Shown here: piece by piece, positions 13,439 through 20,826 of the stretch
How the letters are laid out: each line of letters begins with the position of its first letter
Position numbering within the stretch: the stretch's first letter is position 1
Assembly: GCA_964398865.1 (NCBI GenBank)
Contig: CAYNOO010000010.1
Coordinates: forward strand, 1 to 25,608
Origin: Phycocordibacter sp964398865
Lineage (GTDB): Bacteria; Patescibacteriota; Minisyncoccia; Phycocordibacterales; Phycocordibacteraceae
Direction: 5' to 3'
Length of the DNA: 25,608 nt
Translations under genes and position numbers: made by a program
The notes under the pieces: model-generated
Told to the model about the DNA's origin: nothing
What the model saw: only the letters and a program-made list of their open reading frames with translations
The model's database searches: none

Positions 13439-15103
13439 ATGGCTACCTTACATCCTTTGGTTGAGCGAATCTTGGAGAATAGGAAAATCACGGACAGGGA
13501 ATTGTTCTTGAATCCCTTGTACGATGCGCGGCACGACCCGTTTCTCTTAAAAGGAATGGACGTGGCGGTCGCCAGAATTCTTTTGGCAATAGAGAAAGGA
13601 GAAAAAATTTGCATCTGGCACGATTACGACTGCGACGGCATCCCAGGAGGGGCGCTTCTTTTTGATTTTTTCCGACGCATTGGCTACGAGGTGGAAACGT
13701 ACGTGCCGGAACGGAATGAAGGCTATGGGTTGAACGTCTCCGGTATCGATGTGCTCAAAGAGAAAGGAGTTTCTGTCATCATCACGGTTGATTGTGGCAT
13801 CACTGATGTCGCGGAAGTGGCGCATGCGGCTGGGCTTGGTGTCGATACGATTGTTACTGATCACCATTTACCTCAAGCTACTCTTCCCGCAGCACTCGCT
13901 GTCATAAATGCACATCAGTCTGATGACGTTTACCCTTTCAAAGGTCTCTGCGGCACGGGGGTCGCTTTCAAGTTGGTGGAAGCTTTAATACAAAAAGGTA
14001 ATTTTGATTTACCCGTCGGCTCCGAAAAGTGGCTTTTAGATTTAGTGGCGGTTGCAACGGTCGCAGACATGGTGCCATTAACTGGCGAGAATCGCACGCT
14101 CGTGAAGTACGGGCTCACGGTGCTCCGCAAGGGAAGACGCCCTGGTCTAAAAGCATTGCTTGAAGCTGAACGCATTCCATTAATGTCAGTCGCAGAAGAT
14201 GACATAGCTTTTTCTATCGCACCCAAAGTGAATGCTGCGTCGCGTATGAAAAGTCCAAAGCTCGCGTTTGAACTTCTAACGACAGAGTCTGAAACTCGAG
14301 CACGCGAAATTGCGAAAGAGCTGGTGCAGTTGAATCAAGAACGAAAGATTGAAGGTATGCGTGTCGCGAAAGATGTAAAACATCGTATGGAAATGATGAC
14401 TGCTCACGACCCCATTATCGTGATGGGCAGCCAATCGTGGCGCCCGTCACTTTTAGGAATCGCTGCAACGAGTGTCGTCGAGACATATCAGCGCACCGTG
14501 TGCTTGTGGGGAATGGATGGTGGACTCATCAAAGGTTCGTGTCGCTCGAATGGCACAGTCAACATCGTTTCCCTGATGGCAGAAGCGAAAGATGCATTCC
14601 AAGATTTTGGCGGTCACGAACTTGCGGGAGGTTTTTCTGTCTCGCCTGAAAAGATTCACGAACTACCTATTAAATTGCAGCAAGCGCTAGAGACACTATT
14701 AGAGAAAGATACTGAAAGTCTTGGTGCGAGCGCTCGTAACAAAGGAGTGGTGGAAAGTTCGCTCACTCTCGCAGAGGTGAGCGATAGCGCGTTTGATGCG
14801 CTGCGTTCACTCGCACCTTTCGGTATGGAAAATCCGAAGCCTTTTTTTCGCTTCCACGCGGTTTCAGTCGCTGCAGTAAGCAGGTTTGGCAAGGCGAAAG
14901 AACACCTCCGACTCACTTTCACAGACGATTCAGGACGAAAAGCCGATGGCATCGTCTTTTTTGTTCCACGCTCATTATTTAAAGATACGCTCGAACTCCT
15001 TTCTCTAGGCGACACGTGTACTGTGGACGCTTCGATTGAGCGCTCGTATTTTGCCGGAAGAAAGGAACTTCGTTTGCGAATAGAAAACATCGTTACAATC
15101 TGA
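13439..15103 (+). CDS. recJ: Single-stranded-DNA exonuclease RecJ
   Basis: 5'-3' ssDNA exonuclease of the DHH phosphoesterase family, used in recombination and mismatch or base-excision repair. 554 aa, near the usual 550-580. Motif I is HDYDCDG (61-67), motif II VDCG (117-120), and motif III the DHH triad at 141-143 (VTDHHLP). CGTGVAFKLVEAL follows. The DHHA1 domain is indicated by SWRPSLLGIAATSVVETYQRTVCLW and FGGHELAGGFSV, with the nucleotide-binding GGH. A C-terminal OB-fold of about 100 residues ends the protein. The ATG at 13439 starts directly in the conserved helix. Followed 25 nt later by rnhA, a second nuclease. Confidence 0.94.
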   Translation: MATLHPLVERILENRKITDRELFLNPLYDARHDPFLLKGMDVAVARILLAIEKGEKICIWHDYDCDGIPGGALLFDFFRRIGYEVETYVPERNEGYGLNVSGIDVLKEKGVSVIITVDCGITDVAEVAHAAGLGVDTIVTDHHLPQATLPAALAVINAHQSDDVYPFKGLCGTGVAFKLVEALIQKGNFDLPVGSEKWLLDLVAVATVADMVPLTGENRTLVKYGLTVLRKGRRPGLKALLEAERIPLMSVAEDDIAFSIAPKVNAASRMKSPKLAFELLTTESETRAREIAKELVQLNQERKIEGMRVAKDVKHRMEMMTAHDPIIVMGSQSWRPSLLGIAATSVVETYQRTVCLWGMDGGLIKGSCRSNGTVNIVSLMAEAKDAFQDFGGHELAGGFSVSPEKIHELPIKLQQALETLLEKDTESLGASARNKGVVESSLTLAEVSDSAFDALRSLAPFGMENPKPFFRFHAVSVAAVSRFGKAKEHLRLTFTDDSGRKADGIVFFVPRSLFKDTLELLSLGDTCTVDASIERSYFAGRKELRLRIENIVTI

Positions 15104-15115
15104 AGATTCGACCTG

Positions 15116-15121
15116 TACAAT
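15116..15121 (+). promoter_or_regulatory. Possible rnhA -10 (TACAAT), leaderless spacing
   Basis: TACAAT lies 7 nt before the rnhA ATG, within the short recJ-rnhA gap. The -35 region is poor (TTACAA at 15093-15098). If active it would give a leaderless rnhA transcript. Confidence 0.45.
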
Positions 15122-15128
15122 ACTTTCA

Positions 15129-15548
15129 ATGAAACAGGTGGTCATCTATACCGACGGTGGTTCGAGAGGAAATCCGGGTCCGTCGGGCGCAGGTGCGGTC
15201 GTGAAAGACCCATCTGGAAAGAATGCGGCAAGTATTTCGGCATTCTTGGGAGTGCGCACTAACAACTGGGCAGAATATGAAGCGCTCATCTTGGCGCTCC
15301 GGGCCGCGGTTGATTCGTTCGGGAGCCCCGTGCCGTACCCAGTAATTGTGCGCATGGATTCAGAGCTCATTGTTCGGCAGATGCAAGGAAAATATAAAGT
15401 TAAGCACCCAGTATTAAAAGAACAGCACGCGAAAGTGCGTGCACTCATCGAAGATTCTTTTTCAGATATAACCTTCACGCATGTGCCACGTGAGGAAAAT
15501 GGGGAAGCGGATCAACTGGCAAATGACGCGATGGATCGCGGTATGTGA
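15129..15548 (+). CDS. rnhA: Ribonuclease HI
   Basis: Cleaves the RNA strand of RNA-DNA hybrids (primers, R-loops). 139 aa, the short type without the basic protrusion loop. The four acidic catalytic residues are in place: Asp9 in YTDGGSRGNPGPSGAG, Glu49 in NNWAEYEAL, Asp77 in VRMDSELIVRQM and Asp128 in EENGEADQLAN. GKYKVKHP (87-94) also matches the family after the third motif. It lies between recJ and comEC with gaps of 25 and 3 nt, so the three DNA-metabolism/uptake genes may be one transcript. Confidence 0.95.
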   Translation: MKQVVIYTDGGSRGNPGPSGAGAVVKDPSGKNAASISAFLGVRTNNWAEYEALILALRAAVDSFGSPVPYPVIVRMDSELIVRQMQGKYKVKHPVLKEQHAKVRALIEDSFSDITFTHVPREENGEADQLANDAMDRGM

Positions 15549-15551
15549 AAA

Positions 15552-16934
15552 ATGTTTTTTGACCGGCTCATTCGACATCTCGTTCCTATTCTTTCTGTTT
15601 TGATAGTTGTTGGCGCGGCGGCATATTCAGTGTTTGTACCCGATACGTTTCCTGCTCCTTTAGAACAGGTAATCGGCAAAACGGTAACTCTCGAGGGCGT
15701 TGTCGTTCGCGACCCCGACCTGCGGGAGCGCTCCACCCAGCTTGCCGTGCAGATCAAAGCGGTGAACGGCGTTCAGTTCACGGAAGGTGCGCGCGTACTT
15801 CTTTTTGTTGATGTATTTGAAAAATCTGCCTATGGTGACCGCATAAAGATAAAAGGTGTACTAAAAAAGCCAGAACCATTCGAGACTGATTCAGGGAGAA
15901 CATTTAATTATCCGAAATATCTTCGGGCACACGGCATCCTCTATACGATGTCATTTCCGAATATCACGCATATCGGAAACGGAGGGGGAAATCCGATTGT
16001 GGCAGAACTTCTCTCCATAAAGCACGTATTCATACGAGGCATTGAGAGAGCGTTACCTGAGCCTGAGTCCGCACTTCTCGCGGGACTCTTGCTCGGAGAG
16101 AAACAGTCTTTGGGTGAAAAAATAACAGGATTTTTTCGGAATGCCGGTGTCGTGCACATCATCGTTCTTTCTGGATACAACGTTGCACTGGTCATTCAAT
16201 GGGTTTCTTTTATTTTGTTGAGAATATTTCCACGCGCTGTCGCATACAGCTTGTCCGGCATCTTTGTCGTTGGCTTTGCAGTGATGACGGGTGCGTCGGA
16301 AACTACAATGCGAGCCTTATTGATGGCACTTCTTGGAACCCTTGCTACCATTCTGCGTCGACCGAAAGCGGCGCTTCGCATGCTCGCTATTGCAGCTGCG
16401 ACGATGGCAGTCATGAATCCGTACATCGTTCTCTACGACCTTTCGTTTCAACTCTCTATTCTTGCGACTCTAGGGCTCATTCTTTTTTCAGAGAATATTG
16501 CGAAGCGCCTTACGTTTGTTCCTGAATTCAAATATTTTCCACTCCGCGAAATTATTTCTACCACGCTTGCAACGCAGGCAACAGTCTTGCCGCTCCTCAT
16601 ATTCTCCGTAGGCGCAGTATCCCTCGTGTTTCTTCCAACAAACGTACTCGTCTTGCCCGCGGTTCCTCTCGCCATGTTTGCAGGATTCTTTGCGTCTCTT
16701 GCTGCACTTTTCTTACCGGTGCTCGCTTTTCCTTTCAGCCTGATTTCCTACAGTATTCTTTCTTACATTATCAATATTGCGACCGTGTTTGGTGCGTTTC
16801 CGTTCGCGTCCATCGCAATTTCACGCGAATGGATGTGGCCGCTCTTGATGGTTGTAGGCGCAGTATATTTGTTTGGTTTTTTCTTTTTTAGTCGTTTCGA
16901 AAAAACGAACGCTTCGGAACGTAATAAAAAATAA
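15552..16934 (+). CDS. comEC: ComEC/Rec2 DNA-uptake channel, no nuclease domain
   Basis: Inner-membrane channel for transforming DNA. 460 aa. One N-terminal hydrophobic helix (about 9-28) is followed by an OB-like DUF4131 domain (about 38-135; VTLEGVVVRDPDLRERS, KIKGVLKKPEPFETDSGRTF). The Competence domain starts at about 170 (LLAGLLLGEKQSLGEKITGFF and GVVHIIVLSGYNVALV). Some eight membrane helices then run to the end. The C-terminal metallo-beta-lactamase domain found in full-length ComEC is missing, but a homologue of it is encoded separately at 17816-18649. The pilus cluster in the same window supports a DNA-uptake role. Its stop codon overlaps a terminator. Confidence 0.92.
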   Translation: MFFDRLIRHLVPILSVLIVVGAAAYSVFVPDTFPAPLEQVIGKTVTLEGVVVRDPDLRERSTQLAVQIKAVNGVQFTEGARVLLFVDVFEKSAYGDRIKIKGVLKKPEPFETDSGRTFNYPKYLRAHGILYTMSFPNITHIGNGGGNPIVAELLSIKHVFIRGIERALPEPESALLAGLLLGEKQSLGEKITGFFRNAGVVHIIVLSGYNVALVIQWVSFILLRIFPRAVAYSLSGIFVVGFAVMTGASETTMRALLMALLGTLATILRRPKAALRMLAIAAATMAVMNPYIVLYDLSFQLSILATLGLILFSENIAKRLTFVPEFKYFPLREIISTTLATQATVLPLLIFSVGAVSLVFLPTNVLVLPAVPLAMFAGFFASLAALFLPVLAFPFSLISYSILSYIINIATVFGAFPFASIAISREWMWPLLMVVGAVYLFGFFFFSRFEKTNASERNKK

Positions 16935-16960
16935 AAGCCCCATCGGGGCTTTTATTTTTT
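16931..16960. terminator. Bidirectional terminator between comEC and the small GDGG ORF
   Basis: An 11-bp stem (16931-16941 with 16945-16955; core AGCCCC/GGGGCT, loop ATC) has T-runs on both strands. It ends comEC on the plus strand and the 50-aa peptide gene on the minus strand. It overlaps the comEC stop codon. Confidence 0.9.
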
Positions 16961-16971
16961 GGAATCAAACC

Positions 16972-17124
16972 TCAAACTACACTACCGCCGTCTCCTATGC
17001 CATTGCTGCCACCATCCCCTATACAACCAGTACCGCCATCTCCGAGTCTCTTTCTTTTTATTTCTGCTGATGCACCTGCGGGCGTTATAAGCCAGCCCTC
17101 TCTCTCTTTGTTCATTCTGCTCAT
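16972..17124 (-). CDS. Small GDGG-repeat peptide, 50 aa
   Basis: An ORF of 50 codons lies 54 nt downstream of sodB on the same strand and ends just before a terminator that faces it. The N-terminal half is charged (MSRMNKEREGWLITPAG, then EIKRKR). The C-terminal half has three octad repeats of the form GDGGxxxI: GDGGTGCI, GDGGSNGI, GDGGSVV. There is a single cysteine. This leader-plus-Gly-rich-core layout resembles a precursor of a modified peptide, but no maturation enzyme is seen nearby. It could instead be a small structural or disordered protein. Coding status rests on the ORF, the regular repeats and its position. Confidence 0.5.
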   Translation of the reverse strand: MSRMNKEREGWLITPAGASAEIKRKRLGDGGTGCIGDGGSNGIGDGGSVV

Positions 17125-17178
17125 AAAATTTTATTGTTTAGATTAATATTTATATCTTCAGAATAGCTCCACGTTTGG

Positions 17179-17754
17179 TTATGTCAATCGTTTACTAACT
17201 ATTTCGCCATTTAGATTTTTGAAAAACGCTTCTATATATTGAGCTTTCTCGGCTGGAGTATAGTCCACCATGTAGGCGTGTTCCCACATATCGAGCGCAA
17301 GAATCGGAGTTGTGCCGCCAAGTTGCCCGAGTTCATGATCCATCACGAAGTGGTTGAAGAAGTGCTTTTGAACAGGGTCGTAGGAAAGGATAGCCCAGCC
17401 GATGCCACGCATGAGTCCGACTGATTTAAATTCTTTTTCCCAGTTTTCGTATGAACCGTACTGCGCTATGAGTGCGTCCTTGAGTCCTGCCCCGATGGGG
17501 GAAGGAGATCCTTCCCATTGTGAGAAGTAATGTTCGTGCATGCGCATACCATTGAATTCAAAACCCAAACGACGCAGCGTTTCACCGAGCGCGTAGGCGT
17601 TCTTTTCAGAGTCTTTTTTTAAGTCAGAAACGGTTTCTTCAAGTGTATTAGTGGACTTCACATATCCCTCGTAGAGCTTGATGTGTATCTCAAGCTGCTT
17701 GGATGAAATACCGTCCAGGTTTCCGAAGGTGAATTTTCTTGCTGCGTATGCCAT
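17179..17754 (-). CDS. sodB: Fe/Mn superoxide dismutase
   Basis: Converts superoxide to oxygen and hydrogen peroxide. 191 aa, normal size, no signal peptide. Metal ligands are expected at His24 (LEIHIKLYEGYV), His73 or His75 (MRMHEHYF), Asp155 and His159 (ALDMWEHAYMVDY). The residue two before the Asp ligand is Ala153, often associated with Fe use. The second-shell Gln of classical enzymes (NQD) is His140 (MDHELGQ). The helix-1 motif that usually contains HH reads KLYEGY. It is a recognisable but divergent branch, so metal choice is uncertain. Followed by the 50-aa GDGG peptide; divergent from the metallo-beta-lactamase gene. Confidence 0.93.
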   Translation of the reverse strand: MAYAARKFTFGNLDGISSKQLEIHIKLYEGYVKSTNTLEETVSDLKKDSEKNAYALGETLRRLGFEFNGMRMHEHYFSQWEGSPSPIGAGLKDALIAQYGSYENWEKEFKSVGLMRGIGWAILSYDPVQKHFFNHFVMDHELGQLGGTTPILALDMWEHAYMVDYTPAEKAQYIEAFFKNLNGEIVSKRLT

Positions 17755-17815
17755 ATGAAAATGGTGAGGTAAACCTAGTAAGTGACGATTATATCGATTG
17801 TATCATGAAGCGATT

Positions 17816-18649
17816 ATGCGTTTTCTGTTAATCGGGCTTCTTGTTTTCGGAAATATTTTCGTGTGGACGCTTCCAACTCCACATGGGCTCACAGTTTCAT
17901 TCTTAAACATCGGGCAGGGGGATTCAATTTTCATTGAAGGTCCGACTGGCATACAGATACTTGTCGACGCAGGACCGCCGGACAAATCAGTTCTCCGAGA
18001 ATTGGGAAGTGTGATGCCGTTTTATGACCGTTCCATTGATGCGCTCGTAGAGACGCATCCGGATCAAGATCATATCGGCGGGGTTCCTGACGTAGTGGGG
18101 CGTTACTCTGTTGGAAAATTTTTGGAGCCGGGCATTCCAAATGAAACGAAAGCAACGGTGGCGGCTATCGCAGCGATTAAAAAATCCGGAGCGAAAGATA
18201 TCATTGCCCGCCGGGGCATGCGACTTATCTTGGGCGGCGGGGCATATGCCGATATTCTTTTTCCAGACCGTGATGTTTCCAAGATTGAAACAAACACAGG
18301 CTCAATCGTCATGCGTGTCGTGTATGGCGAGACATCGTTCTTGCTCAATGGCGACTCTCCGCAGGGAATAGAAAACTATCTTGTTTCATTGGACGGCAAA
18401 GCGCTTCAAAGCAGTGTGCTCAAAGCTGGGCATCATGGTTCAAAAAATTCCAGCTCAACGGGATTCGTGAAAACGGTTGCACCGTCATACGGAGTTTTCT
18501 CACGCGGATGCGACAACAAATACGGACATCCTGCACCGCAAGTAATAGAGTTATTCAAGAGCCTAAATATTCCAACGCTCGACACTTGCACAGACGGCAG
18601 GGTCACTTTCGTTTCAAACGGTCGTACTCTCGGCATTCAAAAACAGTAG
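17816..18649 (+). CDS. Detached ComEC-type metallo-beta-lactamase domain protein
   Basis: 277 aa from ATG 17816; a TTG at 17798 is in frame but gives only six extra residues. The N-terminus (MRFLLIGLLVFGNIFVWTLP) is a signal peptide or membrane anchor. The rest is a metallo-beta-lactamase fold with LNIGQGDSIFI (about 30-40), ILVDAG, the metal-binding THPDQDHIGG (about 78-87), LLNGDSPQGIE, LKAGHHGSKNSSS and NKYGHPAPQV. These are the hallmarks of the C-terminal domain of ComEC, thought to degrade the non-transported strand. Encoded 881 bp downstream of the channel gene with sodB between on the other strand. A role with ComEC at the outer face of the membrane is inference. Confidence 0.9.
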   Translation: MRFLLIGLLVFGNIFVWTLPTPHGLTVSFLNIGQGDSIFIEGPTGIQILVDAGPPDKSVLRELGSVMPFYDRSIDALVETHPDQDHIGGVPDVVGRYSVGKFLEPGIPNETKATVAAIAAIKKSGAKDIIARRGMRLILGGGAYADILFPDRDVSKIETNTGSIVMRVVYGETSFLLNGDSPQGIENYLVSLDGKALQSSVLKAGHHGSKNSSSTGFVKTVAPSYGVFSRGCDNKYGHPAPQVIELFKSLNIPTLDTCTDGRVTFVSNGRTLGIQKQ

Positions 18650-18660
18650 CCTTAAAAACC

Positions 18661-18684
18661 TGTGCGAATCCCGGGATTCGCACA
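18661..18684. other. Perfect 24-bp palindrome
   Basis: TGTGCGAATCCC is followed directly by its own reverse complement, 11 nt after the stop of the metallo-beta-lactamase gene. It can form a hairpin of 10 bp with a CCGG loop. It lacks a T-tract on the plus strand. Its AATCCCG and CGGGATT segments also occur in the next hairpin (18693-18714), so the arms could exchange partners. Confidence 0.7.
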
Positions 18685-18692
18685 AAATTAAA

Positions 18693-18714
18693 AAATCCCG
18701 CCTGTGCGGGATTT
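18693..18714 (-). terminator. rpmB terminator
   Basis: A 9-bp stem (AAATCCCGC, 18693-18701, with 18706-18714) and 4-nt loop are followed on the minus strand by TTTTTTAATTTT. It lies 21 nt after the rpmB stop. Confidence 0.85.
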
Positions 18715-18734
18715 CGAGTCCAAAATGGAAGGAC

Positions 18735-18977
18735 CTAGATTATGTTTGCTTTTCTGAGGGTCGTGTATGCGCCGCGCTTGGCGATGGTCTTTACTGCACG
18801 CGCAGAGAGGAGTAACGAAACATGCTTGTTGAGCTCCGGCACAAAGATTTTGTGCTTCTGGAGGTTAGCCTTGCGGCGTACTTTCCCGCAGGGGTTGTAT
18901 TGTGTCGCGCGGGTACGGTTGGAATACCTCCCTCCGACGAGCGACGATTTACCAGTTACAGCGCATGCCTTAGCCAT
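18735..18977 (-). CDS. rpmB: Large ribosomal subunit protein bL28
   Basis: 80 aa, typical for bL28. MAKACAVTGKSSLVGGRYSN matches the family start. RTRATQYNPCGKVRRKANLQKHKIFVPEL and VSLLLSARAVKTIAKRGAYTTL follow in the expected order. The frame is open to 19181, but those residues run antisense to the neighbouring gene, and the family begins at the ATG at 18977. A minus-strand promoter, TTGAAC (19010-19015), 17-nt spacer, TACAGT (18987-18992), leaves only 9 nt to the start, so the message is leaderless or nearly so. Own terminator; single-gene unit. Confidence 0.95.
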   Translation of the reverse strand: MAKACAVTGKSSLVGGRYSNRTRATQYNPCGKVRRKANLQKHKIFVPELNKHVSLLLSARAVKTIAKRGAYTTLRKANII

Positions 18978-19023
18978 AGTTCGTAGACTGTAACATACGC
19001 TCTCCTGGAGTTCAATGTCGAAT

Positions 19024-19051
19024 TTGACTTTCTGAAAAGTAAGCATATATT
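19024..19051 (+). promoter_or_regulatory. Promoter of the 84-aa gene, leaderless layout
   Basis: TTGACT (19024-19029), a 16-nt spacer, and TATATT (19046-19051). The ATG is 7 nt after the -10. It is divergent from the rpmB promoter, whose -35 ends 8 bp away. Confidence 0.65.
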
Positions 19052-19058
19052 CCAACTT

Positions 19059-19313
19059 ATGGCTTTTGGGGAAGGTAGAGAAACGATACGCGAAATACCC
19101 GACGTGATTGCGAGGGATATGTGCAAAGTGGGCACTGGCGAGGTGTGTACTTTTTCCTCTACTCAACTTGGCGTTCACCATTGTTTAAAGTCATCCACGA
19201 CGCAAAAGATGTTTGTTGAAGTACGAGCCAAAGCTGGTTTGAAAGAGGGCGAACGAGACTACTGTTCTGGTCAACCCAGCTTTGTACCACGTGATATCGA
19301 GGTAGATTTTTAA
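19059..19313 (+). CDS. Hypothetical protein, 84 aa
   Basis: Not recognised. Soluble, with four cysteines (residues 22, 30, 42, 69) that are not in a standard zinc-binding spacing. Segments include ETIREIPDVIARDMCKVGTG and KMFVEVRAKAGLKEGERDY. Supported by a good promoter 7 nt before the ATG. Its TAA overlaps the TAA of the convergent methyltransferase gene: both stops lie in one TTAA (19310-19313). Confidence 0.6.
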   Translation: MAFGEGRETIREIPDVIARDMCKVGTGEVCTFSSTQLGVHHCLKSSTTQKMFVEVRAKAGLKEGERDYCSGQPSFVPRDIEVDF

Positions 19314-20056
19314 GACGTTTTTTCTAAATAAGCAACGATGGTGCGGCGTTTCCATGCTGAGCCGTCCGCATGCTTGTGTTTAAATGATTTTTCGATTTTG
19401 TGGATGGTGAAATGGCTCCCGCCTCCGTCGGAACTTTGGTCGGGCGACGCAAAAAACTCTCGCAGCGTCTCCTCAGTCCACACGTATTCGGAATTGTGTA
19501 TTTCTGGATGTATGTACATGCCCGCCTCTTCTCCAGGGGCTTCGCGGAGGAGCCGCTTGGCATGGGCGTCGTCATCTAAGAGAAATGATTTGAAAAAGAG
19601 CCATCCTCCAGGTTTCAAGACACGGAGAACCTCGCTTCGAAGATTTTCACGTTCCTTTTGCTTCAAGACGTGCGAGCTCATCATGTCGAGCGCGATAGTA
19701 ACAGAAGCGTCCGCCAAAGGAATGGGTTCTTCCATTCCTTGGACAGAAAATTTGAGCGGCAACTCTGCCGCGGCTTTTTTCGCCTGCGTTATCGCAACTT
19801 CGGAAAGATCGTACCCAAAACCCCGCATGCCATAGGTATTTGCAAGATAAATAAGATTTCGCCCGTTGCCGCACCCGATATCAAGTGCTTGCGCGGTCAC
19901 GTTTAAAAATTTCTTTCCGTGTTCGCGTATAAGATATCGTGCGAATTTTTCCAAATCTTCCGAAGGTTCAGTTGAAAGCGCGAGATGCGGATTGGCGCCG
20001 CCGGTACGGTTTGCTTTGCCGTACTCTTTATTCCAAAAATCTTTTTGTTTAGACAT
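19310..20056 (-). CDS. Class I SAM-dependent methyltransferase
   Basis: 248 aa Rossmann-fold methyltransferase of unknown substrate. FWNKEYGKANRTGGANPHLAL lies at the N-terminus. Motif I is ALDIGCGNGRN (57-67), for SAM binding. The acidic ribose-binding residue is in GYDLSEVAITQAKK (about 80-93). The motif IV region is VTIALDMMSSHVL. LRSEVLRVLKPGGWLFFKSF is the usual post-motif strand. The C-terminal third (HPEIHNSEYVWTEETLREFF) resembles the substrate lid of TehB/UbiE-like enzymes. It follows the rlmB-like gene by 2 nt, so the two are co-transcribed. Confidence 0.88.
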   Translation of the reverse strand: MSKQKDFWNKEYGKANRTGGANPHLALSTEPSEDLEKFARYLIREHGKKFLNVTAQALDIGCGNGRNLIYLANTYGMRGFGYDLSEVAITQAKKAAAELPLKFSVQGMEEPIPLADASVTIALDMMSSHVLKQKERENLRSEVLRVLKPGGWLFFKSFLLDDDAHAKRLLREAPGEEAGMYIHPEIHNSEYVWTEETLREFFASPDQSSDGGGSHFTIHKIEKSFKHKHADGSAWKRRTIVAYLEKTS

Positions 20057-20058
20057 TC

Positions 20059-20799
20059 TTACTTAAGAGCGCCTTGATGGCTGCGGCTCCATTCGTAAAA
20101 AACAATTGCCGCAGAAGCCGCTGCATTCAATGATTCTGTGCGCGGGTGCATAGGAATGCGGAGCAATATGTCGCAGAGTTCTTCTGTTTTTTCGCGTATC
20201 CCTTTCCCTTCGTTGCCGATGATAAAAAGCGACGGCTCAGTGAATGTCTCGCTGATGAGAGACTGAGCGCCCTTACCTGCAAGACCGTATGTCCAGAACC
20301 CTTTATCCTTAAGAAGGCGAATCGTCTGGTTCACGTTGCCAATGGTGACAAGAGGAATGCGGAACGCCATGCCTGCGGACGTCTTCACGACTGCGCCTGT
20401 TATCGGTGCAGTGCGGTGTTCTGGAATCAAGACAGCCGCGAGACCCATCGCAGCAGCAGAGCGGATGATGGCACCCACATTGTGCGGATCTTGGAGTTCC
20501 CCTAAAAGCGCGAGCGCGGGCTTCTTGGATACGTCGAGGGTTTGAATGAATGTCTCAAAGGGGATGAGCAAGCTTTCGGTGTCGATGATAGCGACGATAC
20601 CCTGATGCACTGCATCATTTCCCACCATGTCGCTGCCCTTAAGGGTGGCGGTGGTGATTTTCTTTTTCTCTATCAGCGTTTTGATTTTCTCGTCATCGAA
20701 CACGGGAGAAAGGAAGACTTTCTTCACTACGTGCGTGGCATTCTGTATAGCTTCAGCCACAGCGTGCTTACCATATATATAGACTTTTTCTCTCTGCAT
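20059..20799 (-). CDS. rlmB: SpoU-family RNA 2'-O-methyltransferase (RlmB-like)
   Basis: SPOUT trefoil-knot enzyme that 2'-O-methylates rRNA or tRNA ribose; RlmB acts at G2251 of 23S rRNA. 246 aa. The N-terminal substrate-binding domain starts VYIYGKHAVAEAI (6-18). The three SpoU motifs are LQDPHNVGAIIRSA (102-115, with Asn107 and Arg113), LFIIGNEGKGI (191-201) and RIPMHPRTESLNAAASAAI (214-232). The frame extends to 20892, but the extra 31 residues are translated heptad array H. The Met at 20799 begins the family alignment and has TACACT (20806-20811) 6 nt upstream. The RlmB rather than TrmH assignment rests on the N-terminal GKHAV motif. Confidence 0.9.
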   Translation of the reverse strand: MQREKVYIYGKHAVAEAIQNATHVVKKVFLSPVFDDEKIKTLIEKKKITTATLKGSDMVGNDAVHQGIVAIIDTESLLIPFETFIQTLDVSKKPALALLGELQDPHNVGAIIRSAAAMGLAAVLIPEHRTAPITGAVVKTSAGMAFRIPLVTIGNVNQTIRLLKDKGFWTYGLAGKGAQSLISETFTEPSLFIIGNEGKGIREKTEELCDILLRIPMHPRTESLNAAASAAIVFYEWSRSHQGALK

Positions 20800-20826
20800 A
20801 GTGCGAGTGTAGCACCGGAGAGCTGT

